A DNA stretch of 64,000 bases from Ariolimax columbianus (taxonomy: Eukaryota; Mollusca; Gastropoda; Stylommatophora; Arionidae), in NCBI GenBank assembly GCA_036924085.1, contig JAVGWX010000003.1:128247023-128311022 (forward strand), in the 5' to 3' direction. Both the position numbers and the translations under genes were made by a program. The notes beneath the pieces were generated by a model. It was not told where the DNA came from. It made no database searches and worked only from the letters and a program-made list of their open reading frames with translations. How positions within the stretch are numbered: the stretch's first letter is position 1; every line of letters begins with the position of its first letter. Positions 10,950-22,149 of the stretch are shown one piece after another.

Positions 10950-11200
10950 GGGAGGCTGGAAGCCAAGCCAAATTGCTGCGGGACGGTTGCTACTGCTGAC
11001 ACATAGCAAATTCACCTTGATTCGTTTTTCCACCCGGTCCCAACATCGTCCCCAGCGCCTGTTGTCTTGGCCCAAGGAAGTCCAATGGGTGAAGAGCATT
11101 CTAATGCAACTAGGATCAACACCTTGTTCTAACAGTGAACGTAAGACATATTGTGGTTCTATCGAATGGAAAGTATTTTTTGTAGTAGATGGGGGCAAAT
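10950..11200 (-). mobile_element. LINE relic: RT piece fused to C-terminus
   Basis: The minus strand reads NTFHSIEPQYVLRSLLEQGV with DPSCIRMLF, which resembles the segment just after RT motif A (AFDSxEPxAVIxALxEQGVDPxYI). It is followed immediately by HWTSLGQDNRRWGRCWD, which resembles the very C-terminus of LINE ORF2 (HWTTLAQDRxxWRRCW). The RT palm, thumb and linker that should separate these parts are missing, so this is an internally deleted copy. The 128-codon open frame crossing it is not a native gene. Confidence 0.65.
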
Positions 11201-11210
11201 ATCAAGGGTG

Positions 11211-11804
11211 CCTGGAACCCTCTAGCTGCCTCAATAAGGCGACAGCAGGTTGACATGTGCTCCAATGTGCTGTACGAATGCCGCAATCGTTATTGAATAA
11301 TATGAACAATTAATTTCACCTACTAGAAAGCAACAACGAAATGGAAATTTGAAGAATACATTACACACAATCAAAAGAACGAAAACAAACCATGTGAAAA
11401 CAATAACTCGCAACATCTGGATTCAAGAGGTCATGTAATAAACAACACCACATTGATAGAGTTAACTCTCAGCGTTGTTACTGTTAGAAATGTGGCAAGT
11501 AAGAAAATTCGTAGCAAAAAAACTAAATTATTGAGAGAAAGCAAGAATTGTAAAAAGAGGTACAGACAAATATTAAACTGGTACTGGTACTATTTTCAAC
11601 AAGAAAAATATAACAAAAATGTGCATATACGAATACCACAATAGACCAAACCATACTTAGATACAAATAAATGGTACATTATCAGTTGGTTCTAATAGTT
11701 GTTGATTACGTACCAGGCATCCTCGCACTAATAAAGATCACAGTGTGAAAAGCTGGGAACGCGACTAGGTCTGGGTTGAATTAGAAATAACCTGATAATG
11801 AAGG
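11211..11804. other. Unannotated stretch
   Basis: AT-rich. Short open frames only, with a 63-codon Lys-rich plus-strand frame at 11453-11644 lacking any domain. Confidence 0.4.
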
Positions 11805-12010
11805 TGGTTGTTGCTGCTGTTGTTGTTGTTGCTGTTTTTATTTAATGCCCACAATGAGTAAGTTTACTTTTTGTGCGCCATGAAAAGGGGGTTAAGTGGC
11901 GGGTTGTAGTAGCTATCCCCACATACCGAGCGTGCTGATGAAAGTGGACCGAGGTCCTTCACGCGGTTGTGTTATGCTTGACTCAATCTGCGTGAAGGTA
12001 AGACACAAGC
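11805..12010 (-). mobile_element. Dispersed repeat Y, minus copy
   Basis: This starts with GTTGTTGCTGCTGTTGTTGT, then CCCACAATGAGTAAG, TTGTGCGCCATGAAAAGG, GTTAAGTGGCGGGTTGTAGT and CGAGCGTGCTGATGAAAGTG, ending near CAATCTGCGTG. It is the reverse complement of the 3' end of the plus copies at 33600-33942 and 35306-35608. Confidence 0.8.
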
Positions 12011-12339
12011 TAGGTCTTCTGTTCATGGTATTCTGATGTGAATTAGCACCGTTACCAGAAATGGAACAAAGAATAGTAGCACTTGAACCTGTTTGACATG
12101 CCGTATAAGTCCACTAAGGAGGGCAGACATGGGGCGTGTTACCCAGCCTGTAGAAACTTGTTAGTTAATGATTCACTTGTCATGTTCGTTCATCACATGT
12201 GATGAAGACCACTCTCTTTCTTCAGCCTTGTGGACAGTATTTTCTTTTACTGCGTCCGATGAAATGGGTGACTTGCACTGTGTTTTGGATTAAAGTGAGA
12301 AAGAGACTGTTCCTTTTGTCAACCTTATTCCGTCGTCCT
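12011..12339. other. Unannotated stretch
   Basis: No recognisable gene or repeat. Confidence 0.4.
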
Positions 12340-12412
12340 GAGGTACCTTTGACCAGTGGCAAGACTTTATCGAGACGACTGGAGATAGCATAGGATGCAA
12401 ATTTTTCCTCAG
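12340..12412. repeat. Dispersed repeat Z, copy 1
   Basis: ACCAGTGGCAAGACT and TCGAGACGACTGG blocks with AGGATGCA spacing are shared with 27095-27160. I do not know the origin. Confidence 0.6.
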
Positions 12413-13477
12413 GGTTTACTCCTGAAGCCTTTTCCAAAAACAGGTATCCCGCAAGGCAGCGAAGGGCGGTGACATATCGTTGCGTGTCTTGCCTTTCCCA
12501 TACTGCAAGAGGTCGTAGAGACATCACTCAGCATGTGAATGATGTGTTCGGCAATGATGTGTTCTAGTCTATTATAGTCGCGTGTCTAAATTTTACAGTC
12601 CTACCACACCAGTGTCTGCAGCTAGGGCGAAAGGCGCCAATCTCGTGAAGTTCAGCAGCGTGCACCAGACCGTAAAAATACGACACGGGTTTAAGTGTAG
12701 TACTAATTCACATAGCCAATGTGCATTCCAGGATAATCGGACGGGATAAAACATTTTAAAATGAACGAATTAACTAGTCCTAATGGAAAACAACGAAACG
12801 TTTCCATGAACACAAGTGTAGGTCGTCGACTAGGGTGAATTCCAGGCAAATCCGTGGCCTGGCGGCATCCATAATAACTAAAAGAGCAATGTAGACTCGC
12901 AGCCGGTACGGCGCCATCTTTGCAGCTCTTGACTTGTACCCTGATGGGCGCGTGGGGAGCCTAAGTCGTCTCTCCTAGATCTGATGCGTCGCGTCTAATG
13001 TCATTAACCCGTGTCGCTGTAAAATAGTTTTATTGTCGTCTTTCTACCTTCCCATCTCCGCCCTCTTGCTAGGAAGCCGGACGGTCGGGTATTGTAAACT
13101 CGAAGCGTAAGCTGATCTGGGGGCATTCTCACTTTCATACATCGCACAGGAAGAGACAACGATTGGATAGATGACTAAAGTTAAGGTGAGAGTCAACGAA
13201 TAGGAATAAGCCGACGCTGGTGATAGGTCGGCACAACCCTATGTAAATATGCGGAGATTGCTGCAATGGGATGGCAGAACTCGAGGTTACCCAGCCGATG
13301 TGCTAAAACTGGAATGCCGATGATGTCATATATATGAATGGATCGGTGCTATGCCGTTGTAAATTAGGTTGGAGCTTCTTAGCTAGAGATAGATTATTGC
13401 TGACCGTAGCAGGGTATATAGGACAACAATCTACAGTATGAACATGAAGATGGAGACATTAACCTCAGCTCTGGGGT
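12413..13477. other. Unannotated stretch
   Basis: Higher-GC sequence with no open frame above 60 codons on either strand after about 12530 and no repeat I can match inside the window. Confidence 0.4.
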
Positions 13478-13690
13478 GGAGCGGCGTGGACTAGTGGTTA
13501 AGTGACACGGCTCACAACGTGACAGTTCTGGATTCGCTTCCCAATCACAGCACCGGCCGTTACCCCTTAGAAAATGCAGGAGGAAGTAGACCCTTACATA
13601 AAATGCATGCCGAAGTCGGTAATACTGGGCCGACAGGCGCAAAATAAAAAACATTGTGCATCGCACACCGCCTTGAGGAATAGAGATATA
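13478..13690 (+). mobile_element. tRNA-derived SINE (S), copy 2
   Basis: This matches copy 1 from the GGCGTGGACTAGTGGTTAAG head through GAAAATGCAGGAGGAAGTAG and GGGCCGACAGGCGCAAAATA to the GAGGAATAGAGATA end. Box A is intact; box B is damaged (CTGGATTCGCTTCCC). A short deletion lies after CGTTACCCC. No clear target-site duplication. Confidence 0.88.
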
Positions 13691-13814
13691 AGGTCAACTC
13701 AAACAACACCATACAAATTTTAAAAAACTTTAGAAGGTACAGAGCTGGAATGGATGGCTCGGGATAAGAAGAGCTATCGTGTATTTGTTTAGGGTTTATG
13801 TTCCGCATGGAGCT

Positions 13815-14075
13815 GGCAGATTTTGATTTGACTGATTGAATTGTTGTAATATTATGTCTAACAGCTGTCTTTGTATTCTAGTCCTCTAATTGCGTTCAGA
13901 GTATATTCCTATCTACTCTATCAAAAGCTTTCTTTTATCTATAAATGTCATGATAAAAGACTTGTCATATTCTAATATTCATTCATTTAATTCTTGTAAG
14001 TTGAATCAGTTTATCTCCTTTATTTTAAAAGTCGAAATTGAGTTTTGTTGAGTTCTAAGTTTCAACAAATGGTCT
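13815..14075 (-). mobile_element. LINE reverse transcriptase relic (motif A region)
   Basis: The minus strand reads NLQELNE, a stop, ILEYDKSFIMTFIDK, then after a frame change KAFDRVDRNIL. This is the RT motif A neighbourhood (xMTFIDFKKAFDRVDRxxL) with the first catalytic Asp present. The copy covers only some 80 codons and has stops and one frameshift. Confidence 0.72.
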
Positions 14076-15159
14076 TATTTGTTTGTTCTAGTGCCATCAC
14101 AGTATTATTATATTTAAAGGACATTGTGATAGGTAATCAAAATAAGCACATGAAACATATGATTTATTTTGGTTAACAGCAATGATAAAGTCAGTAGTAT
14201 AAACTTTTGTGTAAACAAAGTAGCGATAACCATGATTAGGACAACTATATTGTTAGCACTCATAAAACACCTACCCAACTGGTACCCAGCATGAATAGAA
14301 AAAGGCAACTGTCAGTATCCTAAAACATGCTGTAAAAAACAACTAAAGAGAGATGTGCTTGGAGCTTGCAACATCATCACGTGAAAACAATTGCCATCAT
14401 AATCAACTGCTGCAAAGCCTCAGGATGACAGCTGCTTTCTTCGAACAAATTCAAGTTGACGTCTGACAGCGTGCGAAGAAGAAGAAGCTACTGCAAAAAG
14501 CTTGGACACACACTTTGTGTATAGGAACCAGCTACAGATAAAACCTATGCTTCACAAGGCGAATAAATGCAAATGTTTTGCATATGGCTCACTTCAAATA
14601 GGCCAGCTGCAGTGGTGGTCTGTGTTTCACAATGGAGCGAAACAGTGAATGTGACCATATACAGCAAACAAATCAAAAAAAAGTGACATTATTTGGTGCA
14701 TGTTTTCTTTGAGTGACTAGAATACACTTGTCTGCAATGAATGCAGTAGTTTGGTTGACAAATTGACAAGCCCCAAAGGTGCCAATCTTTGTCAAAATTG
14801 AATGGTGAGATTTGGTTATGGATTGAACCAACCAATGTATACATTATACCATCTTAATTTGCACCCGGCTGTCCTTCACATTTGCAGCAAAGGGCAATCA
14901 GGGCCGGGTGAAACATCAAGACTCCTCCATTAAGCCCTCGTTCATGCTCCTTCAAACGGGCGGCGTCACAACAATCTGGTCAACGACGTGAGATTCAGCA
15001 CGGCAACCTGTGGTATGGTTGTATGCTTAATAGGAAACCTCATATGCGCATTACAGCCTGGAAGACACTGGTCTACCTTTTCAAGTATGTATCTGGGTAT
15101 AAAAGGAGTCAGTTACCTGTTTCCAAAGAAACATCATCAAAAGTAATCTCAACTCAGCT
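14076..15159. other. Unannotated stretch
   Basis: No gene or recognisable repeat. The last 150 bp lead into the minisatellite. Confidence 0.4.
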
Positions 15160-16075
15160 TCAAACACCAACAGCCCTTAATTTTGTAGCTATGCCACTGA
15201 GCCTTTCCACTGAGAATAACATCAACAACCCTTTAATTTGTAGCTATGCCACTGAGAACACCAACAACCCTTCACTTTGTAGCTATGCCACTGAGAACAC
15301 CAACAACCCTTCACTTTGTAGCTATGCCACTGAGCCTTATCATTGAGAAAACCAACAACCCTTCACTTTGTAGCTATGTCCCTGAGAACACCAACAACCC
15401 TTCACTTTGTAGCTATGCCACTGAGAACACCAACAACCCTTCACTTTGTAGCTATGCCACTGAGAACACCAACAACCCTTCACTTTGTAGCTATGCCCCT
15501 GAGAACACCAACAACCCTTCACTTTGTAGCTATGCCACTGAGAACACCAACAACCCTTCACTTTGTAGCTATGCCACTGAGAACACCAACAACCTTTCAC
15601 TTTGTAGCTATGCCACTGAGCCTTATCATTGAGAAAACCAACAACCCTTCACTTTGTAGCTATGCCACTGAGAACACCAACAACCCTTCACTTTGTAGCT
15701 ATGCCACTGAGAACACCAACAACCCTTCACTTTGTAGCTATGCCACTGAGCCTTATCATTGAGAAAACCAACAACCCTTCACTTTGTAGCTATACCACTG
15801 AGAACACCAACAACCCTTTACTTTGTAGCTATGCCCCTGAGAACACCAACAGCCCTTCACTTTGTAGCTATGCCACTGAGAACACCAACAACCCTTCACT
15901 TTGTAGCTATGCCACTGAGAACACCAACAACCCTTCACTTTGTAGCTATGCCACTGAGCCTTACCACTGAGAACACCAACAACCCTTCACTTTGTAGCTA
16001 TGCCACTGAGCCTTACCACTGAGAACACCAACAACCCTTCACTTTGTAGCGATGCCACTGAGCCTTATAAATGAG
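15160..16075. repeat. 39-bp minisatellite with interspersed 52-bp units
   Basis: About 20 units of the type GAGAACACCAACAACCCTTC continuing to TTTGTAGCTATGCCACT (39 bp). At intervals a unit carries an extra 13-bp GAGCCTTATCATT segment (near 15330, 15617, 15746, 15955, 16008, 16058), making a 52-bp variant. Central units are nearly identical, which suggests recent expansion. Because 39 is a multiple of three, two plus frames and one minus frame are open across runs of units. The 13-bp additions shift frame, which is why each open frame ends in a Glu-Pro-Tyr-His reading. I regard these as array readings, not genes. Confidence 0.95.
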
Positions 16076-16855
16076 AACACACTACATGTTTATGGAGAAA
16101 AGATATGAGAACACATACTCTCGACAAAAATGCAGAGCTAGGCTGATTTTCTCTTCCTCAGTGTAGGCAAACCTGTCACTCATCTCATCGCCTCTCTCTT
16201 CACCTGGCCTTTTGGGAGCAACTGTGGAGGATAGTGAATAAAGAGTCATCAAATGGTATTGTCACACTGAACATCAAAGTGAAGTTATTAAACAATGAGG
16301 AAATAGCTTGGAGCATTTGTCTATTAAAAGATACGTACAAATAGCATTGTACTATCCATTTCTGTTTTTGTTTGTTTTTCTGTTAGTACTGCTTTTTTTT
16401 TTTTTTTTAACGAAAGAGATACGTTTTTCGGATTTGACAATTGGGCTGCAATATCTCCGCTATTCGACCCAGTACATCTATTTTGGAAGTGACTGGCACC
16501 AGGCTAAGTGGAAGAAAGCGGATATAATTGTTTGGCGCTCTTTCTGGCAAACCTCTACAAACCAGGGCAGAAACGAAGCGATTATGTAAGTACATCCGAT
16601 TTCAGCAAGACTTTTGTTCTCGCTAAATCTCATTTGCTATTGGCTGACATTTTACTGCTCGTATGAGAACAGGTGAATTAATGGTTGTCATTCTCATAGA
16701 TAAATTACCACGTATGACATCATGGGCACAAATATATGGAGATCAAGCTGTTGCCTATGCTGCGTGTCCCCTCTTTCCACATAGCTAGCAGACCCAACGG
16801 ACCGACAGTAATCGATATAGTTTGATACGAGCCAGGCCACAGCAGCTATCAGACT
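16076..16855. other. Unannotated stretch
   Basis: No gene or known repeat seen. A T17 homopolymer lies at 16391-16407. A 93-codon plus-strand frame at 16308-16589 is hydrophobic through translation of the T-rich tract and is not supported as a gene. Confidence 0.4.
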
Positions 16856-17215
16856 AGTGCTGGTCGGCACTAGGCTGCTTTATGGACTCTTCCTCTAGAT
16901 TTACTCCCGGAAGTCTTTTCAGACATAAGACAAATGTCCTTGGTGAATGATGCGGTAATCCACGCAGACAAGGCAAAACATAGATGGGCAGGCCACATGT
17001 TACGACGAAACGGTGGTTGATGGCGCACATCGACAGCAGTCTGGTACTTTCGAGGTAAGAAGAGATCGCGGGGAAGACCTCCAATGCGTTATTTAGACTC
17101 CCATGCTGTACGCTGCAACATCCGTTATGCTTTTAGAGGCGTACTTATCACGCACTGGACTTCAGTGGGCCAAGACAGGATCCGCTGGAGATGCTGAAGA
17201 ACTGGTCATGGAGAT
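16856..17215 (+). mobile_element. LINE ORF2 C-terminal relic
   Basis: The plus strand reads NDAVIHADKAKHRWAGHMLR with RNGG, then RGKKRSRGRPPMRYLDSHAV after a frame change, then HWTSVGQDRIRWRC. This is the KLRWAGHVLRR / KRxRGRPPTRW / HWTxLAQDRxxWxxC order of a LINE C-terminus. The final block resembles that in the relic at 10950-11200, so both may be one family. Stops and frame changes are present, and the start near 16856 is approximate. Confidence 0.72.
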
Positions 17216-17689
17216 CAAGTCTTTTCAGTGGTTGAGCATTCCCGCAAAGTAGCGGAGGTTTGAAATCAGAGTTTACCTTTTCCTAGAGAGACTACCATTC
17301 AAGGTTTGCGAGCTGTTTGCCAAAAGAAAACTGGTTTTAAGGCGTCAGTGACTCATCCTTAGTCCTCCCCCTGGTAGTTTAAACTGTTCCATCGGGTTCG
17401 TTGTAGCCATACGAGAAGGTCGGTGGCTGAACTTGACTGTCATAGGATATGTTTGACGCACGCACTGTGAGATCTTGACCACCACAGCGACCCACGACTA
17501 TGACAGCTCTCCTGACTTCATATACATTATGTATTCTCGTGTTAAGGCATTCAGGAACAAATTAATGTATTAAAGAATTAACATACAGACCAGGTCTTTT
17601 CAACCAGGATGGCAGCGCCCACTTGTGGGCGATTTTAGCTTTCAGGTGGGCTATAGCAGAATAATTGCATTCTGTATTTTAAATTTATT
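17216..17689. other. Unannotated stretch
   Basis: No gene or repeat recognised. Confidence 0.4.
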
Positions 17690-18165
17690 ATTATGGCAAT
17701 GCAGAGGCTACACAATCTGAGAAAAATATGGCAGAATGAAAGCAAACCAACAAAAGTGAGCATTTTGAGAACCTGTGTTTTTCCCATGGCAGCATACGGC
17801 TGTGAAATATGGATAGAGAATCGAGTCAAAATGCTAGAGAGAGGTTCTCAGAATACTATGGACCGAAAAAAAAGAACAATGCAAACATTCGAAAGAGTTG
17901 GACATGGAGAGAACTGGTTCATAAATTCCATCAAGGACAGAAAATTGAAATCATTTTGCCATATGAAAAGAGACAGCGGTCTTGATGGAACGGTGATGGA
18001 AGGCGTGGTGTCGGACAGGAGAGGCAGACCAAGAAGGCGATAACAAAAAGATGTCAGGGAATGCTTGGACATGACTATGGAGCAGGTTGGAGATTTGGCA
18101 AGTGATCGAGTTTCTTTTAGGCGAGCTATCGCTGAAGCGACTTCCTGCAAATAACATGCCACATG
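17690..18165 (+). mobile_element. RTE-like LINE, copy 2, strongly 5' truncated
   Basis: This starts abruptly at ATGGCAATGCAGAGGCTACA (MAMQRLHNLRKIWQN), aligning with residues about 245 onward of the RT frame at 2575-3624 (KMAMQRLNSLKKLWQ). It continues through ILRTCVFPMAAYGCEIW, GENWFINSI, DGTVMEGVVSDRRGRPRRR, a stop, then RECLDMTMEQVGDLASDRVS and a final ATSCK. The 116-codon frame 17693-18043 is part of it. A deletion or frame change follows YGCEIW. The 3' end is near 18165. Confidence 0.88.
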
Positions 18166-19349
18166 AAAAAACATTCAAAACACACAGACTGTGGACGATC
18201 GTGAAATGTTCTTCAATTTAGATTTAAGTGGTCGGTAAGGACGATTTACTCTCACGAAAGTTATAAAAGGGAGCGCCAAATATAAAAAAAAAGTGGTTCT
18301 CGAGCACTGGTATAGACGAATAATATGAAAGATCAAAAGGACAACGATCAAGAACAGAACCTAACAACTGCACTTTTATTTCATCGTGAAAGATCTTTCA
18401 TGTGATCAACGTAGGCTAGAACTGTCAAGCTGGCTCAAAAAACATGACCTTCTCTGTATATCATGTGTTCTGAAACAATTATTGCAGTCTACGACTTGAG
18501 AATTGTCATATCAGTTTAACGCCTACTGAGCTTTGCCAGGGGTGTGCCACTCGTATCAGTAGAATACTTAAGAGCTTTGCCAAGTGGTAGGCCAGAAAAA
18601 GAGTTACGGTAAAGGGACAAGACGATTATAATGATATCAGGAAAAGAGGAAAGATTTTTTGGTAATGTGCTGGAGATCTATTAACGCTTCCCGGCAATAT
18701 GAAGAGGCCAGTTCTTTGATCTGATTAGAAAGCCGTTAGTTGATATATTGTCTCTGTTAAACAAAGAAGAGGGAATGTGAAACATGCTATAAATGACACA
18801 CAATAAACCATTTCTACGAGAACTATGCGCTCTCTCGGTATCAACGTTGTAGCTTCTGACGTCTAAAGTAGATGTTATTGATTTAGTTTGACCACCCATT
18901 GGCGAGGCAAAAATTACAGCAATTACATAAGAAAGGGGTGGCTGGTAGAAGAGTTTAAAGAATAGAAAAGAATGTAACTAGTCTATACTCTGATCTCTCA
19001 CGGTTTGTTACGGAAGGCACAGAAGATACTGATACTGCATAGGTCGATAGCGGACACAGGGGATATGGTTACCATCTGGTGCCCTTGTCGTGTTGGGGTT
19101 TACGGCAATGAAAAAATTCACCAAGACATTTGATATGAATTATGGAAATGGGTCGGGGTAAAATCTTAATTAATCAATGGCTGGCTGTTGAGTGATACTG
19201 TAGAAAGTGCACTGGCGACTTACGAATTGATGGAATCTGATTTTGAAACGCGAGTCGGGCAGGAAATTGTGCCCTAGAGAATGGAAAGGTGTGTGTACAG
19301 CCAGCGAGCCACAAAGAACGATTATTATCTTAACCCGTTGTCACTTCTT
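18166..19349. other. Unannotated stretch
   Basis: No gene recognised. A 72-codon minus-strand frame at 18681-18899 has no domain. Confidence 0.4.
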
Positions 19350-19420
19350 ATGAGAGGTTGAGCATTCATGGGTCTGCCCAGGATGCAGTGATGTCGATTT
19401 CAACCTACATGTAGAAAACC
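19350..19420 (+). mobile_element. Possible LINE C-terminal zinc-finger scrap
   Basis: In one frame the plus strand reads HSWVCPGCSDVDFNLHVENH. A near match, HQWVCPECSDVDS, occurs at about 59193-59235. A CxxC...H pattern near the end of LINE ORF2 is common, so both may be LINE ends. The evidence is short. Confidence 0.4.
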
Positions 19421-19600
19421 ACCCATGCACTCCTGTGTCATTTTATAAGAGGCGGATAAAAGGGAACAATGAAGACCAACAGAAAAAAAGCAGTTCATCG
19501 GCACTGTAGCAAAATTGACATCCCAAAACAGAACAAAATGACATACCTAAATGAATAATAATATTAATAGAGTAGAATAATAGTGTATCAAATATGATAT

Positions 19601-19830
19601 TACAGGGTGATGAAAAAAATGTTAAAACATATGACACTTCTGACATTTTTCCATAGGTCTCCACACATTTCTGGAAGTTGTCCCATGTGCTCTGCAGAGC
19701 CCAAGATCACATTTCGGGTAGATCTGCTGCCATAACACCTGTCATTTTCTCTTTGAGATCTTGAATATCTCGTGGCTTGGTATCATAAAAACATTCTTTG
19801 CCGTGTAAGTGGTAACATCACTCTGTATAT
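19601..19830 (-). mobile_element. DNA transposon 3' end relic with CAGGGTG terminus
   Basis: The plus strand begins ACAGGGTGATGAAAAAAATG, resembling the CAGGGTG...AAAAA terminal inverted repeat of some Tc1/mariner (IS630-like) elements. The minus strand reads RDIQDLKEKMTGVMAADLP, a stop, then NFQKCVETYGK, resembling the C-terminal DLKxxIxxxxxxxxPxM...CxxxxGxH block of such transposases. It is short and mutated. It may or may not belong to the same element as 20035-20182. Confidence 0.5.
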
Positions 19831-20034
19831 CACTTTACCATAGATTATATTATTTCAGAGCGTCTGGGCAGCAAAATGGTACAGTGTTCGCTACTCATAG
19901 GAAATATACATGGTTGAAGCACTTTTATTGACACGGGAAAGAAAGGCAGCGAAAAAGGGAACTGACCAACACACCTCTTATAGAACCGAGGCCTAGAGCA
20001 ATGCCATTTCTAACACTTCATTACCGACATCAAT

Positions 20035-20182
20035 GTCTTCTATGAGACGGATATACATATCAATCAAAATTTGCTGTTCACTGTTGATAGTGTCAGCACA
20101 GGGTAGACAATCAGCATTAATGATGGCAAGTTTGTCCCATAAAACACTCGCCATCACTTTACCTGCAGACGCAATTGCCCAA
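20035..20182 (-). mobile_element. Mariner transposase core relic
   Basis: The minus strand reads ASAGKVMASVLWDKLAI, then NADCLPCADTINSEQQILI and YIRLIEDI, about 50 codons without a stop. The SAGKVMASVFWD block followed by xxDYLPKGxTINxxYY is a hallmark of mariner transposases around the second catalytic Asp. Here the YLPKG equivalent is degenerate (DCLPCADTIN), but the Asp before it can be aligned. The rest of the element is not recognisable. Confidence 0.75.
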
Positions 20183-20185
20183 AAT

Positions 20186-20939
20186 TATTTGGGTGGTGGT
20201 GATTGCGTATGATTCCACAGCTTAGATGCTCATTCAAATGTCTCCCTGAGGCTGTCTCATCACGGTTTCGTGATTGCAGCCGTCTGTAAATTTCCGTAGG
20301 TTTCACGCTTTATTCCACAAGAAACTTCATCACAACATGTTGTTGCATGCAAGCACTTACAATATTGTCCACCATTTTTATTTATGTCACGTGACTGGCC
20401 CATGGCAAGTGGGCCACCTATCAGTAATAGGACACACGTACCCATAACTAATGATAGTAGTTCCAGCACGCTTTAACCCTTTAACCCTAGAACAAAAAGT
20501 CCTGGTTTGATTTGAACACCCCTCGCATATATACAACATACACACAGATTGAAAGAAAGAGACAGAGATGGAGAGTAATATAGAAAGAAAGAGAGAGAGA
20601 GAGCGAAGGAAGAAAATGAGCCAATACAAACTCATCATAAGATGATAATTAGTTGACATTTGTACAGCTGTACATAATTAAAAACCAAAGATGTTGTTGG
20701 CTATTACATTCTGTGTTCAGTTTCCTCCTACATCTAAAAACAGACGCGTGTGTCACTGGTCGATTGCCGCGCCGATTGTGCTTTTATGGAATTAATTTCA
20801 AGAGTCCAGAATTCGTTGTTTTATTCATTCGGTCACTTCTCTTGTGTTTGTGGGATACATGTTTTGAACCATTAGGCTCAACATTGCATAGTCAACAGGA
20901 TGTAAGTATGAAACAGTTCGGTGGCCTAGGTGTTGGAGG
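20186..20939. other. Unannotated stretch with GA-rich patch
   Basis: No gene seen. A GA-rich patch lies at 20549-20610. A 156-codon plus-strand frame at 20653-21123 runs antisense into the LINE C-terminus that follows and is not supported as a gene. Confidence 0.45.
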
Positions 20940-21280
20940 CATGTTGATGTTGTTACGGATCCAGCAGCATCCGGGCTCTCGCCCTTCGGCCCAATGTTAT
21001 ATAATAGTATCTGCAGGCATTTATCAGATGTTGCCTAATGCCATGGAAAGTGTTTCATTTATCTGGCCTCTGAGGAAGATGCATTTCCCTTTAAAAAAGC
21101 GTGCTGAGCACTCAAAGAGATGATGATCAACGTTTTCATATGAGTGTGTACACAACTGGCACTCAGGAGAGTGTTGTGGTTGGATTCTGTTCAAGTGCTT
21201 GTTAAGTCGAATGTGTTGGGTTCTCAGTCGGAAAATGGTGCTCTCATCTTTCTTTGTGAGTTGATTTGTACTGTCGGTTG
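20940..21280 (-). mobile_element. LINE RNase H-type C-terminus, well preserved
   Basis: About 84 codons without a stop on the minus strand (about 21275 down to 21022) read TNQLTKKDESTIFRLRTQHI, RLNKHLNRIQPQHSPECQLC, THSYENVDHHLFECSARFF and onward to INETLSMALGNI. This is the post-RNase H tail of LINE ORF2: the TIFRLRTxHxRLNxHL block followed by a CxxC...HHxxxC possible zinc site, with all four candidate ligands present. There is no ATG, so this segment does not look like a gene by open-frame rules. Downstream (21021-20940) the reading decays. Relics with the same LRLRTGHNR block lie at 38660-39330, 45000-45395 and 55950-56130. Confidence 0.82.
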
Positions 21281-22149
21281 GACTGGGGTTGGAGGTATAT
21301 AAGCGGGTGTCTCAAGTTTAAGAAATTAAACAAGTTTCTCGAGCTCAATGATTACGTACACAATCTTGCTGAAATATAAACAGGAATGAAAATGTCGGAA
21401 TCTGGAGGAAGATGTCTGCTGTAGCTGAATTTACGTGTAATATCCACCGTTTATTTTTACACCTCGTTCGATGAAGTGAACAGAACATTGTCACAGGCTA
21501 GACACGCTGATAGAGACCATAATCGATTTGCTAAATCGTGGTTCCGGTCTTGCAACTTCGTTGGCGCCGTTAGATCAGTCGCTCTTGATTTGTGTAATCA
21601 CTTCAGTTTACGATTTTTTAAGATAAAAATCTCGAATTAACCACTGCAAAATATTCAAATCTGGTAAAATATTTCTTTCGGTACAATTTAAGATGAGGAT
21701 GAGGCTGATTATCCCAGCTTAAGACCAACTGTTGAACATCTGCAGTGCTCTGGTCAGTGCGCTTATATATATCGGTTTTCCACTTCTAGCACAACATTTG
21801 GCAGAAGCCTTTTCATCAACCTTGCCCAAAAGTAGGCCCAAACCACCAATTCACACACACACACACACACACCTTTATCTGAAAACACTTTCAAAGATAG
21901 TCTCCAACTATAGTTTTTAGTAGGAAAAAACGTATATCATGTCTTTCTTCTGGGGCGAACGCAATTTTTGGAGCAGTCGAATCTAATTATGACGTCATTC
22001 AAAACCAAATGACACAAACATGGGCAATTCAAAGAGAAAGGAAACAATTGCAACTATGAACTTTTGTTAACTAATATTCATCTTATGGTGAACTTGTATC
22101 GGATCTTTTACTGTAATTCTACTAAAGCTATGTTATATATATATATGAA
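21281..22149. other. Unannotated stretch with (CA)n
   Basis: No gene recognised. An (AC)11 microsatellite lies at 21851-21872 and a short (TA)n at 22134-22145. Confidence 0.5.

Noticed and set aside
15246..16022. Frames of 86-139 codons with 13-residue repeats, on both strands
   Set aside because: Frame openness follows from the 39-bp unit length; 13-bp insertions shift frame, and two plus frames and one minus frame are all open, which argues against selection on one.
15160..16075. CRISPR-like regular repeats
   Set aside because: No spacers; simple head-to-tail 39-bp units.
20653..21123. 156-codon plus-strand frame with a hydrophobic start
   Set aside because: Its second half is antisense to a recognisable LINE C-terminus.
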